Assembly: GCF_000203815.1 (NCBI RefSeq)
Contig: NW_004457736.1
Span: 1,240,001-1,304,000 of the forward strand
Source of the DNA: Cavenderia fasciculata
Taxonomy: Eukaryota; Evosea; Eumycetozoa; Acytosteliales; Cavenderiaceae
Length of the DNA stretch: 64,000 nt
Reading direction: 5' to 3'
The translations under genes and the position numbers were made by a program. A model generated the notes under the pieces. The model was not told where the DNA came from, made no database searches, and worked only from the letters and a program-made list of their open reading frames with translations. Positions 11,458-23,412 of the stretch are shown in pieces; the stretch's first letter is position 1; every line of letters starts with the position of its first letter.

Positions 11458-11741
11458 ACAATAAATAAAGATTAATTACAATTATAATAATATTATTTAT
11501 TCATACCCGAATAAAATATTTAAATGTATTTTATTCATTGTTTACATTTTCTCAAGATAAATCTAACCGCTAGCGACTTTTACATTTTCGGACCGAGATA
11601 TTTTTGTAGAGATCTCTTTTAAGAACTTTACCGACACACTGTTGCCGATCAGCTGCTTGCGATGATTATATTAACTCATCTCTAACACATGTGATTCATT
11701 TATAGATAATAGATAAGAGATAAGAGAGATAGAGATAATAA

Positions 11742-13408
11742 ATGAAAGTATTATTCATCTTTACAACATTGCTAGCTATAGTGTTTGCTGCAAGTAACAA
11801 TGTTACACCACAAAGTGTAAAATTAGCTCTGACTACAACCAGCCCAAGCTCAATGAGAGTGTCATGGTTCACTTATAACAGTGGTAGTTCACCATCTGCT
11901 TTATTGAGTGTTGACGGTCAATTCAACCCATACGATTACAATGCTGCCAACGTTGCTCTATTCACTGGGTCATCGGAAGGTTATGATACCTTTCAATGGA
12001 GTGGTTACATCAATACTGCTGTCATGTCTGATTTACAAGAACATACTACCTATTATTACTCTTGTGGTGATAAGGAATCAAACAAGTGTATGTAAACAAA
12101 AAAAAAAAGACACAACCCCTACCCTTTATTTTTTTTAAAAATATATTAATAATTAATTAATTGATATTCCTATAGGGTCACAAGTTTACAATTTCACAAC
12201 CGCTGCAGCACCAGCTGAACAATCATTTGTAACACCATTCCAAATCGTCGCCTATGGTGATATGGGTATCAGTGGAAATAACACTCAAACATTACAAGCA
12301 ATTGAACAGCGTATCGATACGACTGCTTTTATTTTACATGTTGGTGATATTGGTATGTATTATTCATTATTATTATTATTATTATTATTATTTGTACCTT
12401 AAAATAATTATTAATTTAATTTAATTTATGTTTAGCATATGCTGATTTGGGCAAGTCCGCACTAGACTCTATTGGTGGCAATCAAACTATTTGGAATGAA
12501 TTTTTAAATGTCATTACTCCACTTTCATCCACTCTTCCATACATGGTTTGTCCAGGAAATCATGGTAAGTAAATTAATCAATTAATTAATTAATTTGAAA
12601 TGAAATAATAATAATTAATTTATTATTATTTATTGTAGATATTTTCTATGACCTTGCAGCTTATAGAAGAACCTTTTTAATGCCAGTTGAAAGTAATGAT
12701 GATAATTATTATGCATTTGATTATAATGGTATTCATTTCATTTCCTTCTCGACCGAACTCTTTATTCCATTCAGTCCACAACACCTCTGGTTAGAGAGTC
12801 ACTTGCGTGAATTTAGAAAATCAAATCCAAATGGATGGTTGGTCGTTTATGCTCATCGTCCAATCTATTGTTCAACTACTTGGTCTTGGTGTAATACTGA
12901 TACTTATAGAGGTATGATTATAATATAATAATATTTATGATTATTTATTTAATTAATTTTTTTTTTTTTTTTAAAGTAATTATCCAAGATAGTATTGAAC
13001 CATTATTCAAGAAATATAATGTTGATTTGTATATCACTGGACATGCACATTCCTATGAAAGATCATTACCAGTATACAGTGGAGAAGTTGCTGGAACATA
13101 TGAAAAACCAGAAGCAACCGTACATATTGTGGTAAGTGTTTAATTTTATTATTTTTTCCAGAAACAACAGCAACAACAACAAATACTAACAATGGTTATG
13201 TCTAAAATGGTAGGTCGGTACAGGCGGGTGCCAGGAAGGCCCTGATAGTGGCTGGGTACAGGCCCCAATTTGGAATGAAGGTGGTAGATTCTTGCTTACA
13301 GGATATGGACTCTTGTCTTTTGAAAATGACACAAGTTTACATTGGGAATTTTATGGTCCTGAAGACACCGTATTGGATGAATTTTATTTAACCAAGGGTA
13401 CCTTTTAA
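11742..13408 (+). CDS. Purple acid phosphatase (secreted metallophosphoesterase)
   Basis: Six exons: 11742-12087, 12176-12352, 12436-12564, 12639-12911, 12977-13131, 13214-13408; donors GTATGT/GTAAGT or GTATGA, acceptors AG, 424 aa. A signal peptide covers about residues 1-17 (MKVLFIFTTLLAIVFAA). An N-terminal fibronectin-like domain (VKLALTTTSPSSMRVSW) precedes the catalytic domain. All five metal-binding blocks of the family are present: YGDMG, GDIAYAD, GNHD (assembled across the exon 3/4 junction), VVYAHRP and TGHAHSYER. The enzyme hydrolyses phosphate monoesters at an Fe-metal centre, usually in lysosomes or outside the cell. Length agrees with plant-type family members. The gene looks functional and sits between two members of the F-box-like/LRR family to which it is unrelated. 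Confidence 0.92.
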
Positions 13409-13557
13409 ACAATGATAAAGGTCATAGGAATAAATAGGATTGTCTCATAACAACATTGGCAATACTGGAAAATCAACTTCAAAATTAATTTTTGTAACTA
13501 CACTAAAACAAGAGGGACATCAGTTTTTAGTTTCATTTAATTTTTTCATTAGCTAAT

Positions 13558-14601
13558 ATGCATATATTTCCAAACCTACAGTCAATCGATATTGTTGCAG
13601 AGAATTTGGACAACAATGCTACTCGAGCAATCCTAGAGGTCATCAAAGTATTCCCAGTCAACTTGGAGATCACTATTGACGATGAATATCGTTCGTTGGT
13701 CACTAGAGTGGCCCGACCAAGTATCTTTTTTTTTATGTATCAAACCGTTGGTAGTCATTACAAACAAAGACTACTTGGATAAACTCAAACCATCCTCTGT
13801 CGATTGTTTTCACTACTTTAATATGGAATATAATCATAAAAGATTTAGTGATGATGGAGTCCATTTTGACTATGAATCTTTAGTACAACATCTCACCAAG
13901 ATTAGTTCCTCCCAATCTTCCATTGTATCAAAATTGTTGATCCTTTCATTATTACATATTGCACAATATTGTTCTTGACCTCCTTCCAAAGGACAAGTAA
14001 CTATATTGGTTCTGATAGTTTTACATTTAAATAATGATGAATAGACCAGATCTTTGAGATACCTCAATTCCATGTAATCATATTCGATGTTGATATGACT
14101 AGTCTTGGTGCAATTTTAAAAGAACTTTGGTTGAAAGGTTTACATGATCATGAACCCTTCATTGACGAGGACGAGGACGATGATGAAGAGGAAGAGAACA
14201 ACCACAACGAGGAGGAAGAGGTCAATGAAGTAGAAGAGGGAAACGACAACGAGGAGGAAGAGTTCAATGGAATAGTTCAAAAAATAGAAAGAGAAGCTTC
14301 ATTATTTGCACAGATCTGGCAAGAAAACCAAACCATTGCCATTCTTGGATTGTCAAAGCTTCCAAAAATCATTTCACCACAATTCTTTTCTAGTCTATCT
14401 CTCAATCATAGTATCACAACATTAATATTGACCGATGGTACATTGAAACAAGAACACATTCCTTCTTTCTGTCAACTGCTGGTGGACAATCAGACAATCA
14501 AATCTCTAGATATTCATTGGAATAATTTAGAACCTAGCGAAGAGTTGGATGAGGCAATCAAACATAACAATTCGATCAAGGTAAAAACAGGAGATAATTA
14601 A
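13558..14601 (+). pseudogene. Broken F-box-like/LRR copy with internal inversion
   Basis: Truncated at the 5' end: homology begins at FPNLQSIDIVAENLD, which is about residue 150 of the paralogues. A frame change follows near 13700-13740, where LEWPD and LVVITN lie in a different frame. After HFDYESLVQHLTKI the homology jumps to the minus strand for about 190 bp: read backwards, 14097-13907 gives SHINIEYDYMELRYLK, NIVTCPLEGG and DTMEDWEEL. Homology then returns to the plus strand at 14095 (ILKELWLKGLHDHEP), with an acidic run and leucine-rich units to 14601 (LDIHWNNLEPSEELDEAI). The last family block is absent. It is a dead copy with a local inversion. Confidence 0.8.
13894..14110. repeat. Short inverted repeats bounding an inverted segment
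   Basis: CACCAAGATTAGT at 13894-13906 faces ACTAGTCTTGGTG at 14098-14110; reverse-complemented, 12 of 13 bases agree. The 191 bp between them are exactly the part of the pseudogene whose homology lies on the wrong strand. This fits inversion by pairing or recombination of a chance inverted repeat. Confidence 0.75.
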
Positions 14602-14714
14602 TTGTATTAATAGTTGTTGGAGCTAGTAACATCCAATTTGATCACTCTAATCTTCCAACTTCAATAAATTGGGATTTATTTGAAAAAAGTATCATATTGT
14701 TGAGAATGAGAAGA

Positions 14715-15173
14715 TTATTGTTGAAGAGTGTAATAGGATAATATTATTTCAACAGGAGCCACATGTGATATTGGTTCACCTGTCGTTTTGAGTATGATAA
14801 CATTGATTAATGATAGTTCTTTGATTGATCTATCAATGACTGTAAATTCGAGTGGCTGAAGATTGTATCCCATCGATTTCAATGATGTTTGATATGAATT
14901 GCAACCCAACAGATCGATAGGATAAACACCACTGTAAACCTTTTTTGCATTGTTGTTGACAACCTGAGCACTGCCTTGCATTGAGAATTGTCCACCCAAT
15001 GATATCATGCATGAATTGGGAGTTGAGGTCGCTGTTACTATCAATCTTTCTAATACTACCTTTTTTACTCTTTGTAAATCTATGGGTTTTAACAGTTTAA
15101 ATACAACTTCACCTGTTTCTCTTGAACATGTTCCTGATAAAAACACCTTATTCTCTATAAGAATATCGTTCAT
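14715..15173 (-). CDS. Small protein of unknown family, possibly capsid-element derived (copy 1)
   Basis: 152 aa, complete from ATG to stop, no intron seen. It resembles the product of the next unit (15268-15745) along its whole length: LSGTC at the start, KVV(L/I)ERL(I/T)VTA, PIDLLG, GYNLQPLEFT and a final (V/M)EIILSYYT. The alternation of hydrophobic residues suggests a beta-sandwich. The closing pattern, IxELxxINVxIL followed by G and then EIILSYY, reminds me of the last strands of penton-like single jelly-roll capsid proteins of Polinton-type elements. That resemblance is from memory and weak. No polymerase, integrase or terminal repeats were seen nearby, so it would be a stray fossil piece or a host gene of the same fold. 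No signal peptide. Confidence 0.5.
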   Translation of the reverse strand: MNDILIENKVFLSGTCSRETGEVVFKLLKPIDLQRVKKVVLERLIVTATSTPNSCMISLGGQFSMQGSAQVVNNNAKKVYSGVYPIDLLGCNSYQTSLKSMGYNLQPLEFTVIDRSIKELSLINVIILKTTGEPISHVAPVEIILSYYTLQQ

Positions 15174-15267
15174 TGCTATCTATTAAAATAGAATATGTTT
15201 AGAAAGAAAACAATTAAAAGTAAAAAGGCTTTCAATAAATAGATATTTATTTCTCTTTTTTTTTAAT

Positions 15268-15745
15268 CTATTGTTGTGTTGTTTGAATTGTGGAAGAGGT
15301 GCGAGGATGTATTGTATAATACGATAATATTATTTCCACCGATGGCATTTCAATGATCATGCCACTAGGGTCGAGGATGGTCACATTGATTTCATTTAGT
15401 TCTTTAATGCATCTATAGATATCAGTGAACTCGAGTGGCTGAAGATTATATCCTGCTGTTCTAATAGTATTTGTAAAACTAGACCCACCCAACAGATCGA
15501 TTGGACAAAACTTTTGGCAATCTGGTATAGGCTTTTTATAGCTATTGTGACTAACAATATGAACATTGCCTTGATAAGAGATTTCATTACCCAACGATAT
15601 CAAACATGTTCTGGGGACTTGTGGCGCCGTTACCGTCAATCTCTCTATTACAACCTTTTTGACTTTGAATAATTCAATTGGGTGTAACAATCTGAAATTT
15701 ACTTTCCCAGTTTGTTGTTCACAAGTTCCTGATAAAATGTTACAA
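15268..15745 (-). CDS. Small protein of unknown family, tandem paralogue (copy 2)
   Basis: Tandem relative of the 14715-15173 unit in the same direction. The first ATG-independent stretch LSGTCEQQTGKVNF (about 15745-15700) aligns with LSGTCSRETGEVVF of copy 1, so the coding part begins upstream of the LLHPIEL segment; no clear start codon was found. Shared blocks are VVIERLTVTAP, PIDLLG, GYNLQPLEFTDI and VEIILSYYT, with an extra Thr/Gln-rich tail. The pair probably arose by duplication. If the capsid reading is right this is an old virus-like remnant of the Polinton or Polinton-like group; confidence in that is low. Confidence 0.45.
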
Positions 15746-15865
15746 TGAAAAGAATCATTACCCCAATAGTGATCATCGCGATGATGAAGTGGTAAAAAAA
15801 GGTGATGGGTTGGAAATAATATTTTGGCGTTATATTTTTTGTGTGATTATTAAATAGGATAATCA

Positions 15866-15869
15866 TTTG

Positions 15870-15930
<61 letters not shown>

Positions 15931-15952
15931 GATTATTATTATTATTATTATC
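15866..15952. repeat. ATT trinucleotide repeat at the ABC transporter 3' end
   Basis: Two runs of ATT units separated by a short break. The rightmost run encodes the last asparagines of the ABC transporter on the minus strand and the rest falls in its 3' untranslated region. The plus-strand poly-leucine reading frame is an artefact of this repeat. Confidence 0.95.
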
Positions 15953-18900
15953 AATGGTCAAGTTGGAAGAAGCCTGAGCAGCCAATTTTTTCAAGAGGAT
16001 GGCATTATTTATACCAGTTTCATCGACCAACCAAGTAAACAATCCAGTTGGGTTTTGGAGAAGGGCATGAGGAGAGTCAAACTCTTTGATCTCACCAGCG
16101 TCCATGACAATGATTCGGTCATAGTCTATGATAGTGTTGAGACGATGTGCAATGGTGATGATGGTGCAATCATTGAATTTTTCTTTGATGGTGGTTTGGA
16201 TTAATGCGTCGGATGAGGCATCAATGGATGCGGTAGCCTCGTCGAGGACGAGAATCTTGGGACGACGCAAGAGAGCACGACCCATGCAAATAAGTTGGCG
16301 TTGACCGACCGACCAATTATCACCATTGTCAGTGACGATGCTTTCAAGGCCTCCTTCAAGTTCCTGAACCTTATCCTTGAGTTGGATGTCCTCGAGTACA
16401 CGCCACAAGACATCGTCTTGATGTTCACCAAATGGGTCGAGATTCATACGAAGTGTGCCTGCAAACAGACAAGCGTCTTGGGGGAGGATAGCAAGGTTCT
16501 TACGGAGATCCTTTAGACCATACTTTGCAATATTTTCACCGTCGATCGAGATGGATCCTTGGGAGAGTTCGACTAGACGGAAGAGGGCGAGTACGAGCGA
16601 TGACTTGCCCGAGCCAGTTCGACCAACAATACCAATCTTTTCTTTGGGTGCAATGCGACAGGTGATGCCCTTGAGGACCGGGTCGAGACCTTCACGGTAG
16701 CTCATCACGACATTGTCCAATGCAATACCACCCTGTTGTGGCCAATCGGATTCAGGACGACACGACTCGATGACTTGTGGGGCCTCGACCGGCCCGCTAA
16801 TATAGTGGTTGATACGCTCGACACTGTTCATCTTGGTTTCAAGATCGGCACCTTGGAGTGTGAACCGATTGAGTGAGGCAGTGATAGAGAGTGAATACGA
16901 GATGGACAGACCAATCGAAGCAATGGTAATAGTGTCACGTGACACTGTCACGAAAAAGGCTGCGAAAAAGACAATCAAGTTGCCAAGAACATCTAGTCTT
17001 AAACCAAGCCACTGATTCATTGTCTGCAACATCATATAACTCTTGTTGTTTTCGTCTAAAAGGTAGTGGTTGGTACGGATACTGTCTTGGACACGACCAT
17101 ATGCACGGATGGTGGTTGCGCCATTGAGGGTCTCGGTAAACTGTGAAAAGATGGGGGACCGAGAGATGGATACAAGACGTTGTAACTCACGACTAGAGTA
17201 ACGGTAGTATGTCTGCAACAAATAGTAGAGTACGATGATGGGACCGAGGGGGATGAGAAGGAACGGCGTAATAATCGAGATGATGACCAAACTAGCAACG
17301 ATCGACATAAACATACCGACATACTGACCGAGTGACGGAGCAATCAAACTGTCTACAACATCAATGTCACGTGTAAACCGGTTAATGATTCGACCCATGG
17401 GAGTAGTATCAAAGAACCACATTGGACAACGCATAATAGACTTGAATAAAATATCGTGAATCTTTTTACTACATTGCACAGTGTAGTCGAAAAAGTACCA
17501 GTTACGTAGACCAGCTGCCAATATCGACCCTACACCAATACCAATAAAGATATAGAGATATTGGTCAGAGGTAAGATTGTACTCTCCACCATCACCAAAT
17601 TGCATGGCATTTGACCAATCCGATAACCACCAATTCAACATGGCACTTGATCCATTCTCCAATGCAAATAATATAATAATGACTCCAAAATAAAAATATC
17701 CTCCCAATTTAAAATAAGAAGAGTATACTGACAGACTAACAGACCCAGTTTCTCTTTCTTCATTTTGAATTAATTTTCCTTTTTCTTCTTTTCCTTCTTT
17801 TCCTTTTGATGTTGGTTTTGTTTTTAATTCCTCCTCCTCTTTGATTATTTCTAATTTTTCTGGTGGAGGAGTTACGAGGGTGGTGACGGTAGTGGAAATG
17901 AGTGATGGTGTTGAAGGTTGACTATTGCTGTTTTGTTGTTCTTCATTACCCATTCCATAGTTTTCAAGAATACTTGAAAATGATCCGTTGGCAACCATGA
18001 TTTCAGAGTATGTACCACGTTCTGAAATGGTATTGCCAGATAGTACCAACACATGATCGGCAAATGGTAGATAGTTGAGTTGATTAGCAACCAATACAAC
18101 AGTCTTGGGTCTAAGATACCCATTTATACATTTTGAGAATATATGTTTACCAACATGAGCATCGACAGCAGACAATGGATCATCCATTATATAAACATCT
18201 GCATTACTATAAACAGCTCTTGCAATTGATACACGTTGTTTTTGACCACCTGAAAGATTAATACCACGTTCTCCAATCTCTACCAAATCACCTTCTGGAA
18301 ACATTTCCAAATCTCTTTTCAACGCGCATACCTCCAATACTTGTTCATATAATTCATGATCATATTCTTTACCATACAATATATTATCTTTTAATGTTGC
18401 ATTAATCTAAAATAAATAATAGAAAAATTAATAAATTAAATAATATTTATATTTATATTTATATTTTGGACTTACAATCCAAGCTTGTTGAGGAACATAG
18501 GCAATTCTTCCTTTTGTTGAAAGATGACCATCGATTAAATCCATTTCACCAAGGACTGCTTGACAGAGGGAAGATTTACCACTACCGACACTACCGACGA
18601 CCATGGTAAGTTGTGGACCGTTACATTCAAACGAGATATTGTTTAACTTGAATGAATCTTCTTTGGTAGTATCCCAATCAAATTTGGCATTGGTTACATA
18701 GATACCACTTGGAACTGATGGGTCTGTATTTTCTTCGACTGGTTTTCTTTCAGACAACAAAAGGAATGCTGCAATTCTATCAGTTGCCACTTTAACTTGA
18801 GCACCCATAGCAATGATCAGAGGAAGGAATGCCAATGGCATTCTCAAAATATTTAAATAAGCCAATGCTGAAAATACCCTGTCTGCTTGAATACCAGTAT

Positions 18901-20168
18901 CAGCTTTAAATACAATAACATATACTACGATAGATACTAGAGTTGGTACTGCTGATATTACAAAAATTAATATTGCTCTCTTCAAAAAAAAAAAATTAAT
19001 ATTAATATATATATTTTGTTTTTTTTTGTTTTGATTTAGAGTTTACTTACATATCTTGAAAATTTAAATAAAGATTTAACTTCAGCTCTACGAGATGCGA
19101 GGGTTTTTTTGGTGAAAGGGTCTTCCCAAGCATAGAGTTTGATGATTTTAATAAATTGAAGTATTTCATTGGTGAGTCGAAGACGAGCGTCAGAGTTTCG
19201 AACCATTTCAAACCGAATTTTGAATAGAAACTTGGCGACAAACCCATTGAGCGGTAGGACAATGACCATCACTCCAAGACCGACAAAAGTAGGCCATCCA
19301 ATTTCGAGGTACATCAATACGATGCAAACAATGATTTGAGGGAGTGCAAAGATACCGGCGTTGAATGTCAAGAATACTTCGGCAACACGTTGAGCATCGT
19401 TACTCATCAAATTGACAATTTCACCAGTCGATGTCTTTCTCTTGGCATGTGTATCGAGTTTGAGTGATTTCGTATAGACATCCACCACCATTGCCGAACG
19501 TACCCAATTGCCAACTCGAGCGGCAATCAGCGACGATTGATAATTGCAAAATGAACCGACCATAGCCGACCCAAACATTGCCAGTGCGTAATAGTATCCA
19601 AGGTTCTCATCGACATCTGGATTCAATCCATATCTCAACTCGACAATATACTTTATGATGCGAGACATTAATTGTGGTCCAACAAATTGTGATGCACAAA
19701 ATACTCCATAATAGGCAAGTCCAATACAATAATACCATCCATATGCTCTAATTGCTGCTAACCAATATTTTTTGGTTCTCCTCTTTAAAAAAAAAAATAA
19801 AATAAAATAAATAAATAAATATAAATAAATAAATCTATTTTCTTTTGTTGTTTGTTTTATACATACTCTGGTTTTGCCAATTCTTTTTGCCATTCAATAT
19901 TAATTTTATTGGCTACATGAGTAGCTTTGTCGAAATCTGCAAGATTGTATAATTGATTTTGTTGTAATACATTTCTAAAACAGTGCCAAGAGAATGGATC
20001 GATCCATGAAAAGGTGGCCAATGCAATCGGGTTGGCCCAATCATGTGGATTCTTGACTCCACCAAATCCGACTTGACCAGGGTCTCTTTTTAATTTTTCT
20101 CTTTCTCTTGTTTTTTTATCATCGTTACCTATACTATTTAATTCGATTGGTTGTTGTTCAATGACCAT
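15926..20168 (-). CDS. ABC transporter, ABCC (MRP-like) subfamily
   Basis: Four exons: 20168-19867, 19780-19051, 18979-18476, 18406-15926; 1338 aa, frames match at every junction. The layout is TMD1-NBD1-TMD2-NBD2 without an extra N-terminal membrane domain (short ABCC form). NBD1 has Walker A GSVGSGKSS (about 473-481), signature LSGGQ (563-567) and Walker B VYIMDD, in which the usual catalytic Glu is Asp, as is common for NBD1 of this subfamily. NBD2 has GRTGSGKSS (about 1107-1115), signature WSVGQ and Walker B LVLDE with the Glu present. TMD1 opens with the family motif AN(P)IALATFSWIDPF. A Glu/Lys/Thr-rich linker follows NBD1. It probably exports glutathione or other organic anion conjugates across the plasma or a vacuolar membrane; the substrate cannot be read from sequence. 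The end is NNNNNNQ. Confidence 0.93.
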
Positions 20169-21033
20169 TTTCTACTGCAACTGCAAAAACTATTATAATA
20201 AATAGTAGTAGTAGTAGTAGTGTAGCTAATACAATAAATAAATAAATAAATAATTAACGATAGTATTATAAAAAAAAAACTTGTACAAGGTGTAGAATTT
20301 GTGGTGTGACAATGCGAGTGAGTGACTGAGTGAGTGGTGTGTAAAATTGTTGTTGTAATCAAACAGGTCAGTCAAATGTGTGTTTGGATATATATAAAAA
20401 TTTATATGTATATTTTAGATTCTTATTCGATTTTGAAAAAAAATAATAATATGATTTATATATATATAAATTTGAGTGAGAGATCTACTAAAATATTATT
20501 ATATCTAATTCTTTTGATTTTTCATAAACAAAAAAAAAGATAGAAAAAGTATTTGTGAGTGTTGTGTTGTTTGTAGCTAAAAACTATTAAATAATAATAA
20601 ACAAGTAGCTGTTGTTATGGGAATGATTGTAGACGAGTAAAACATAGAGAGACATAACAACCCTCTATATAAATAACTCTTAGGTTATAAATATCACTCG
20701 ACCAATGATGAAACGGTTGCGACACATGATGATTCGTTTAAAGATGAGGGAGAGGACTGAAAAGACTATAAATGAATGATCACCACCATAAAACAACAGA
20801 TCGACATGTTTGGTGTCATAAGAAAGATAAGTGTAAGTTTTTTCTTGTGTGTATTGAAAATGCTCCTTCGCAACAAGTAGACATCGATAACGACATTAAT
20901 GATGCTAAAAAGAAATTTTTGAATTTTTACCCGTTTTGGACTGCAGCACTTTTGGAGTGATGTCAATTTCCGATAACCATTCTACCAAAATTATTTAAAC
21001 CAGTGTTTTAAATAGTACTATTTATTTATTTAT
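20169..21033. other. Intergenic region between ABC transporter and NTase gene
   Basis: 865 bp with a TAG triplet run near 20205-20222, AT-rich stretches and a small plus-strand frame at 20772-20960 that has no recognisable family and ordinary intergenic composition. It holds the promoter of the ABC transporter and the 3' end of the NTase gene. Nothing else supportable was seen. Confidence 0.6.
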
Positions 21034-23412
21034 TTATTTTACATAGGATGAATCATCTCCTGGAAGATGATTTAAAATATTGACAACATCTGATTGGTCT
21101 GAATTTTGTAAAAGTCCTTTGATAAAAGAGAGTTGTTTAAAAGTAACATTTTGAAGGTCAGTAAGAGATTTGATAAAAGAGGTGTAGGATTGTAAGTCTT
21201 GTTTGATGGTTTCTACAATGTTGGATTTCTCCATATAATCTAAATATCTCTTTTCTTTCTTTTTTGGACTTTCTTTTGTCATGTCGGCTTGTTGTTGTCC
21301 TATTGACATGAATTGAGAGATAACACTGTTTGATAGATTTGTTTTAATTTCTTCTTCAGAAATTATGTTTCGGATCTCCAATTGGGTATATATATCATTA
21401 AATAAATTTCCAGAGTTGTCATGGTAGTAATCAATGAATCTATTTTCATCAAACAAGAGGTTGATAATCTGGCCAATATAAAGTGGTTGGTCATTCTGAT
21501 GTTGGGATGGGATCGAGTTGGACATAATTTGATTGACTAATCTTTGAAATTCTGAATCATTAAAATGAGTGATTGGCAAGATGGAACAATTATTCAAGTC
21601 TATCAATTTGGCTTGAGACATTTGATATAATTTACGATAGAGAGCGAATGGATAGACTGTTACAAAAGTAACATGATCACCTAGAAACTCGAATCTATTG
21701 AGAAATCGACCAAGGTTACGTCCACAAATAACTATTGTTTTGGATTCGGTCAATGAAATCTTTTTAAATGTTGGCATGTCGCAATAGGAGCAGATACCCA
21801 GTGCAGACTTTTGAAGTGGCTGACCACACCCACTACAATGTTTGTGGTGATGTGATGACATGCACAACAAATTGGCACCCTGTAAACTTGCCCAGAAACA
21901 ATTATTCCTAAGTGAAATGGTAGGGATTGCAATGTTTGTCCCTTTTCCAAGACTAGACTCTAATTGTGAAATGGATATCTTTTCCATCTCTTGACAGAGA
22001 TTGGTCGAACTGTAACAAAGGTGAGTGGTATCTTTTCGGTTGGGAAGAGTGATTGATTTGCAAAATATATGTTTACAATGAATGTAGAGATACTGTGGTT
22101 GGATACCTCTGTAGACATACTTTAAAACACGTTCCGATGGCACACTGGCTTGAAGTGATCGAGGTAGATTAGGAACAGAGTTTGTTCTAGTTGCATATGA
22201 TTGTAATGCTCTTGGATGAACATATACATCTTGACCATTATATGCAACACAACAACAATCCAAATCAAATCCAACTAATAATTCTTCGAGTGAATGGAAT
22301 AATGGAAGGATGATTGTAAATGGACCAATTGTAAATGTATTACATGTACGTTTGATTGTAATATCTATGTGTCCTAGTTTTACCAAATAATCATATATTT
22401 GTTTGGTCAACTCTACTACTTTTCTTTGTCCATCGCTAACATTTTTGCAGATGATGAAAAAGTCATAGTCTCTGACTGTGTGTACTTCTACTATTCCTCC
22501 TTCTCTTGTAAAGTCTGGTGCCAAACCTTTACTTTGCCTAGGGAGAATATCAGTACCGGATAAAGGGTCGATAAAAGGTCGTAGTATACGATTGATAGTG
22601 TTGTTGATCATCATTGGAAGTGAAAACTTGTTGACCAGTCGTCTCACCTCGCAAAAGTGTTTGTATCTTGACAACCAACCAATCCACTTTCTATCTAATG
22701 CTGAGAATGGACAACCACCAGCCAACCAAACCTCTGTTCCATTATTATCACTCCACTTTATATTGTCGAGTAGTCCATCACACTTTATCGATATCAAATG
22801 TTTGTCAATCGACATTTTAAACAACTCTTTGTTTGGACAAATATATCTTGCGTGATTACCATTGATAAATGTAATATCATCAGATACATATCCATTCTTT
22901 TTATAAACATTGATTAATGGTACTATTGGCATTTCAACTTTACAATAGTCTTTTCCTTTTGATTGTTCAACCAAGTTATAATATTTTTTAAGTTGTTGTT
23001 GATGTCTTCTAACGATAAAGTGCATTTCATATGCTTGTTCTATTAATTTATCTGTTTCTCTATTCTTTGATGTGAGAAGTTTGATTATTCTATCTCTAAC
23101 AGCATTGATCTTGTCTCTATCAATATAACTAAATAGAATAGAGAATAGAGTCGTTTCAGTCTCCAATTCTAAATATCTATGATGAAATCGTTCTTTGTTT
23201 GCCTCTATTTGATCAATGCAATCCAATATCTCCTTGATGGTTTCTTCAAATACCGACGATGGTATGAATAGAGGATCATGAAATTGATTGATACTATTTG
23301 CCAATATTTTGATTGAATTCCAGATACCCTTCATTCTAACTAAATCATCAATATTCATCTCTTCCTCTTCTTCCACATTCTCTTCATCATCTTCTAATAT
23401 TAGGTCATTCAT
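21034..23412 (-). CDS. Nucleotidyltransferase-fold protein with zinc ribbon, copy 1
   Basis: Single exon, 792 aa. A helical N-terminal region (acidic head, then about residues 25-150) leads into a domain with GG (232-233, in LAGGCPFSALD), a DxD-type pair in DYDFFI (315-320), a strand block RTCNTFTIGPFTIILP (355-370) and GFDLDCCCVAYNGQDVYVHPR (381-401). This order resembles the nucleotidyltransferase-like domain found in some ankyrin-repeat and PARP-related proteins of fungi, amoebae and large DNA viruses (recalled, not searched), but about 80 residues separate GG and DYD, far more than in the classic motif. A C-terminal zinc ribbon has C526-x2-C529 and C541-x2-C544 after a histidine run. Substrate and partners are unknown. 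The paralogue lies at 24476-26917 with a HIT-like gene between. Confidence 0.7.
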   Translation of the reverse strand: MNDLILEDDEENVEEEEEMNIDDLVRMKGIWNSIKILANSINQFHDPLFIPSSVFEETIKEILDCIDQIEANKERFHHRYLELETETTLFSILFSYIDRDKINAVRDRIIKLLTSKNRETDKLIEQAYEMHFIVRRHQQQLKKYYNLVEQSKGKDYCKVEMPIVPLINVYKKNGYVSDDITFINGNHARYICPNKELFKMSIDKHLISIKCDGLLDNIKWSDNNGTEVWLAGGCPFSALDRKWIGWLSRYKHFCEVRRLVNKFSLPMMINNTINRILRPFIDPLSGTDILPRQSKGLAPDFTREGGIVEVHTVRDYDFFIICKNVSDGQRKVVELTKQIYDYLVKLGHIDITIKRTCNTFTIGPFTIILPLFHSLEELLVGFDLDCCCVAYNGQDVYVHPRALQSYATRTNSVPNLPRSLQASVPSERVLKYVYRGIQPQYLYIHCKHIFCKSITLPNRKDTTHLCYSSTNLCQEMEKISISQLESSLGKGTNIAIPTISLRNNCFWASLQGANLLCMSSHHHKHCSGCGQPLQKSALGICSYCDMPTFKKISLTESKTIVICGRNLGRFLNRFEFLGDHVTFVTVYPFALYRKLYQMSQAKLIDLNNCSILPITHFNDSEFQRLVNQIMSNSIPSQHQNDQPLYIGQIINLLFDENRFIDYYHDNSGNLFNDIYTQLEIRNIISEEEIKTNLSNSVISQFMSIGQQQADMTKESPKKKEKRYLDYMEKSNIVETIKQDLQSYTSFIKSLTDLQNVTFKQLSFIKGLLQNSDQSDVVNILNHLPGDDSSYVK

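Noticed and set aside
15869-16204. Plus-strand frame starting with a long leucine run
   Set aside because: It is the ATT repeat read in one frame followed by the antisense of the ABC transporter; no independent evidence.
20772-20960. Small plus-strand gene between the ABC transporter and the NTase gene
   Set aside because: 62 codons, no family resemblance, no favourable composition, and an equally long antisense frame.
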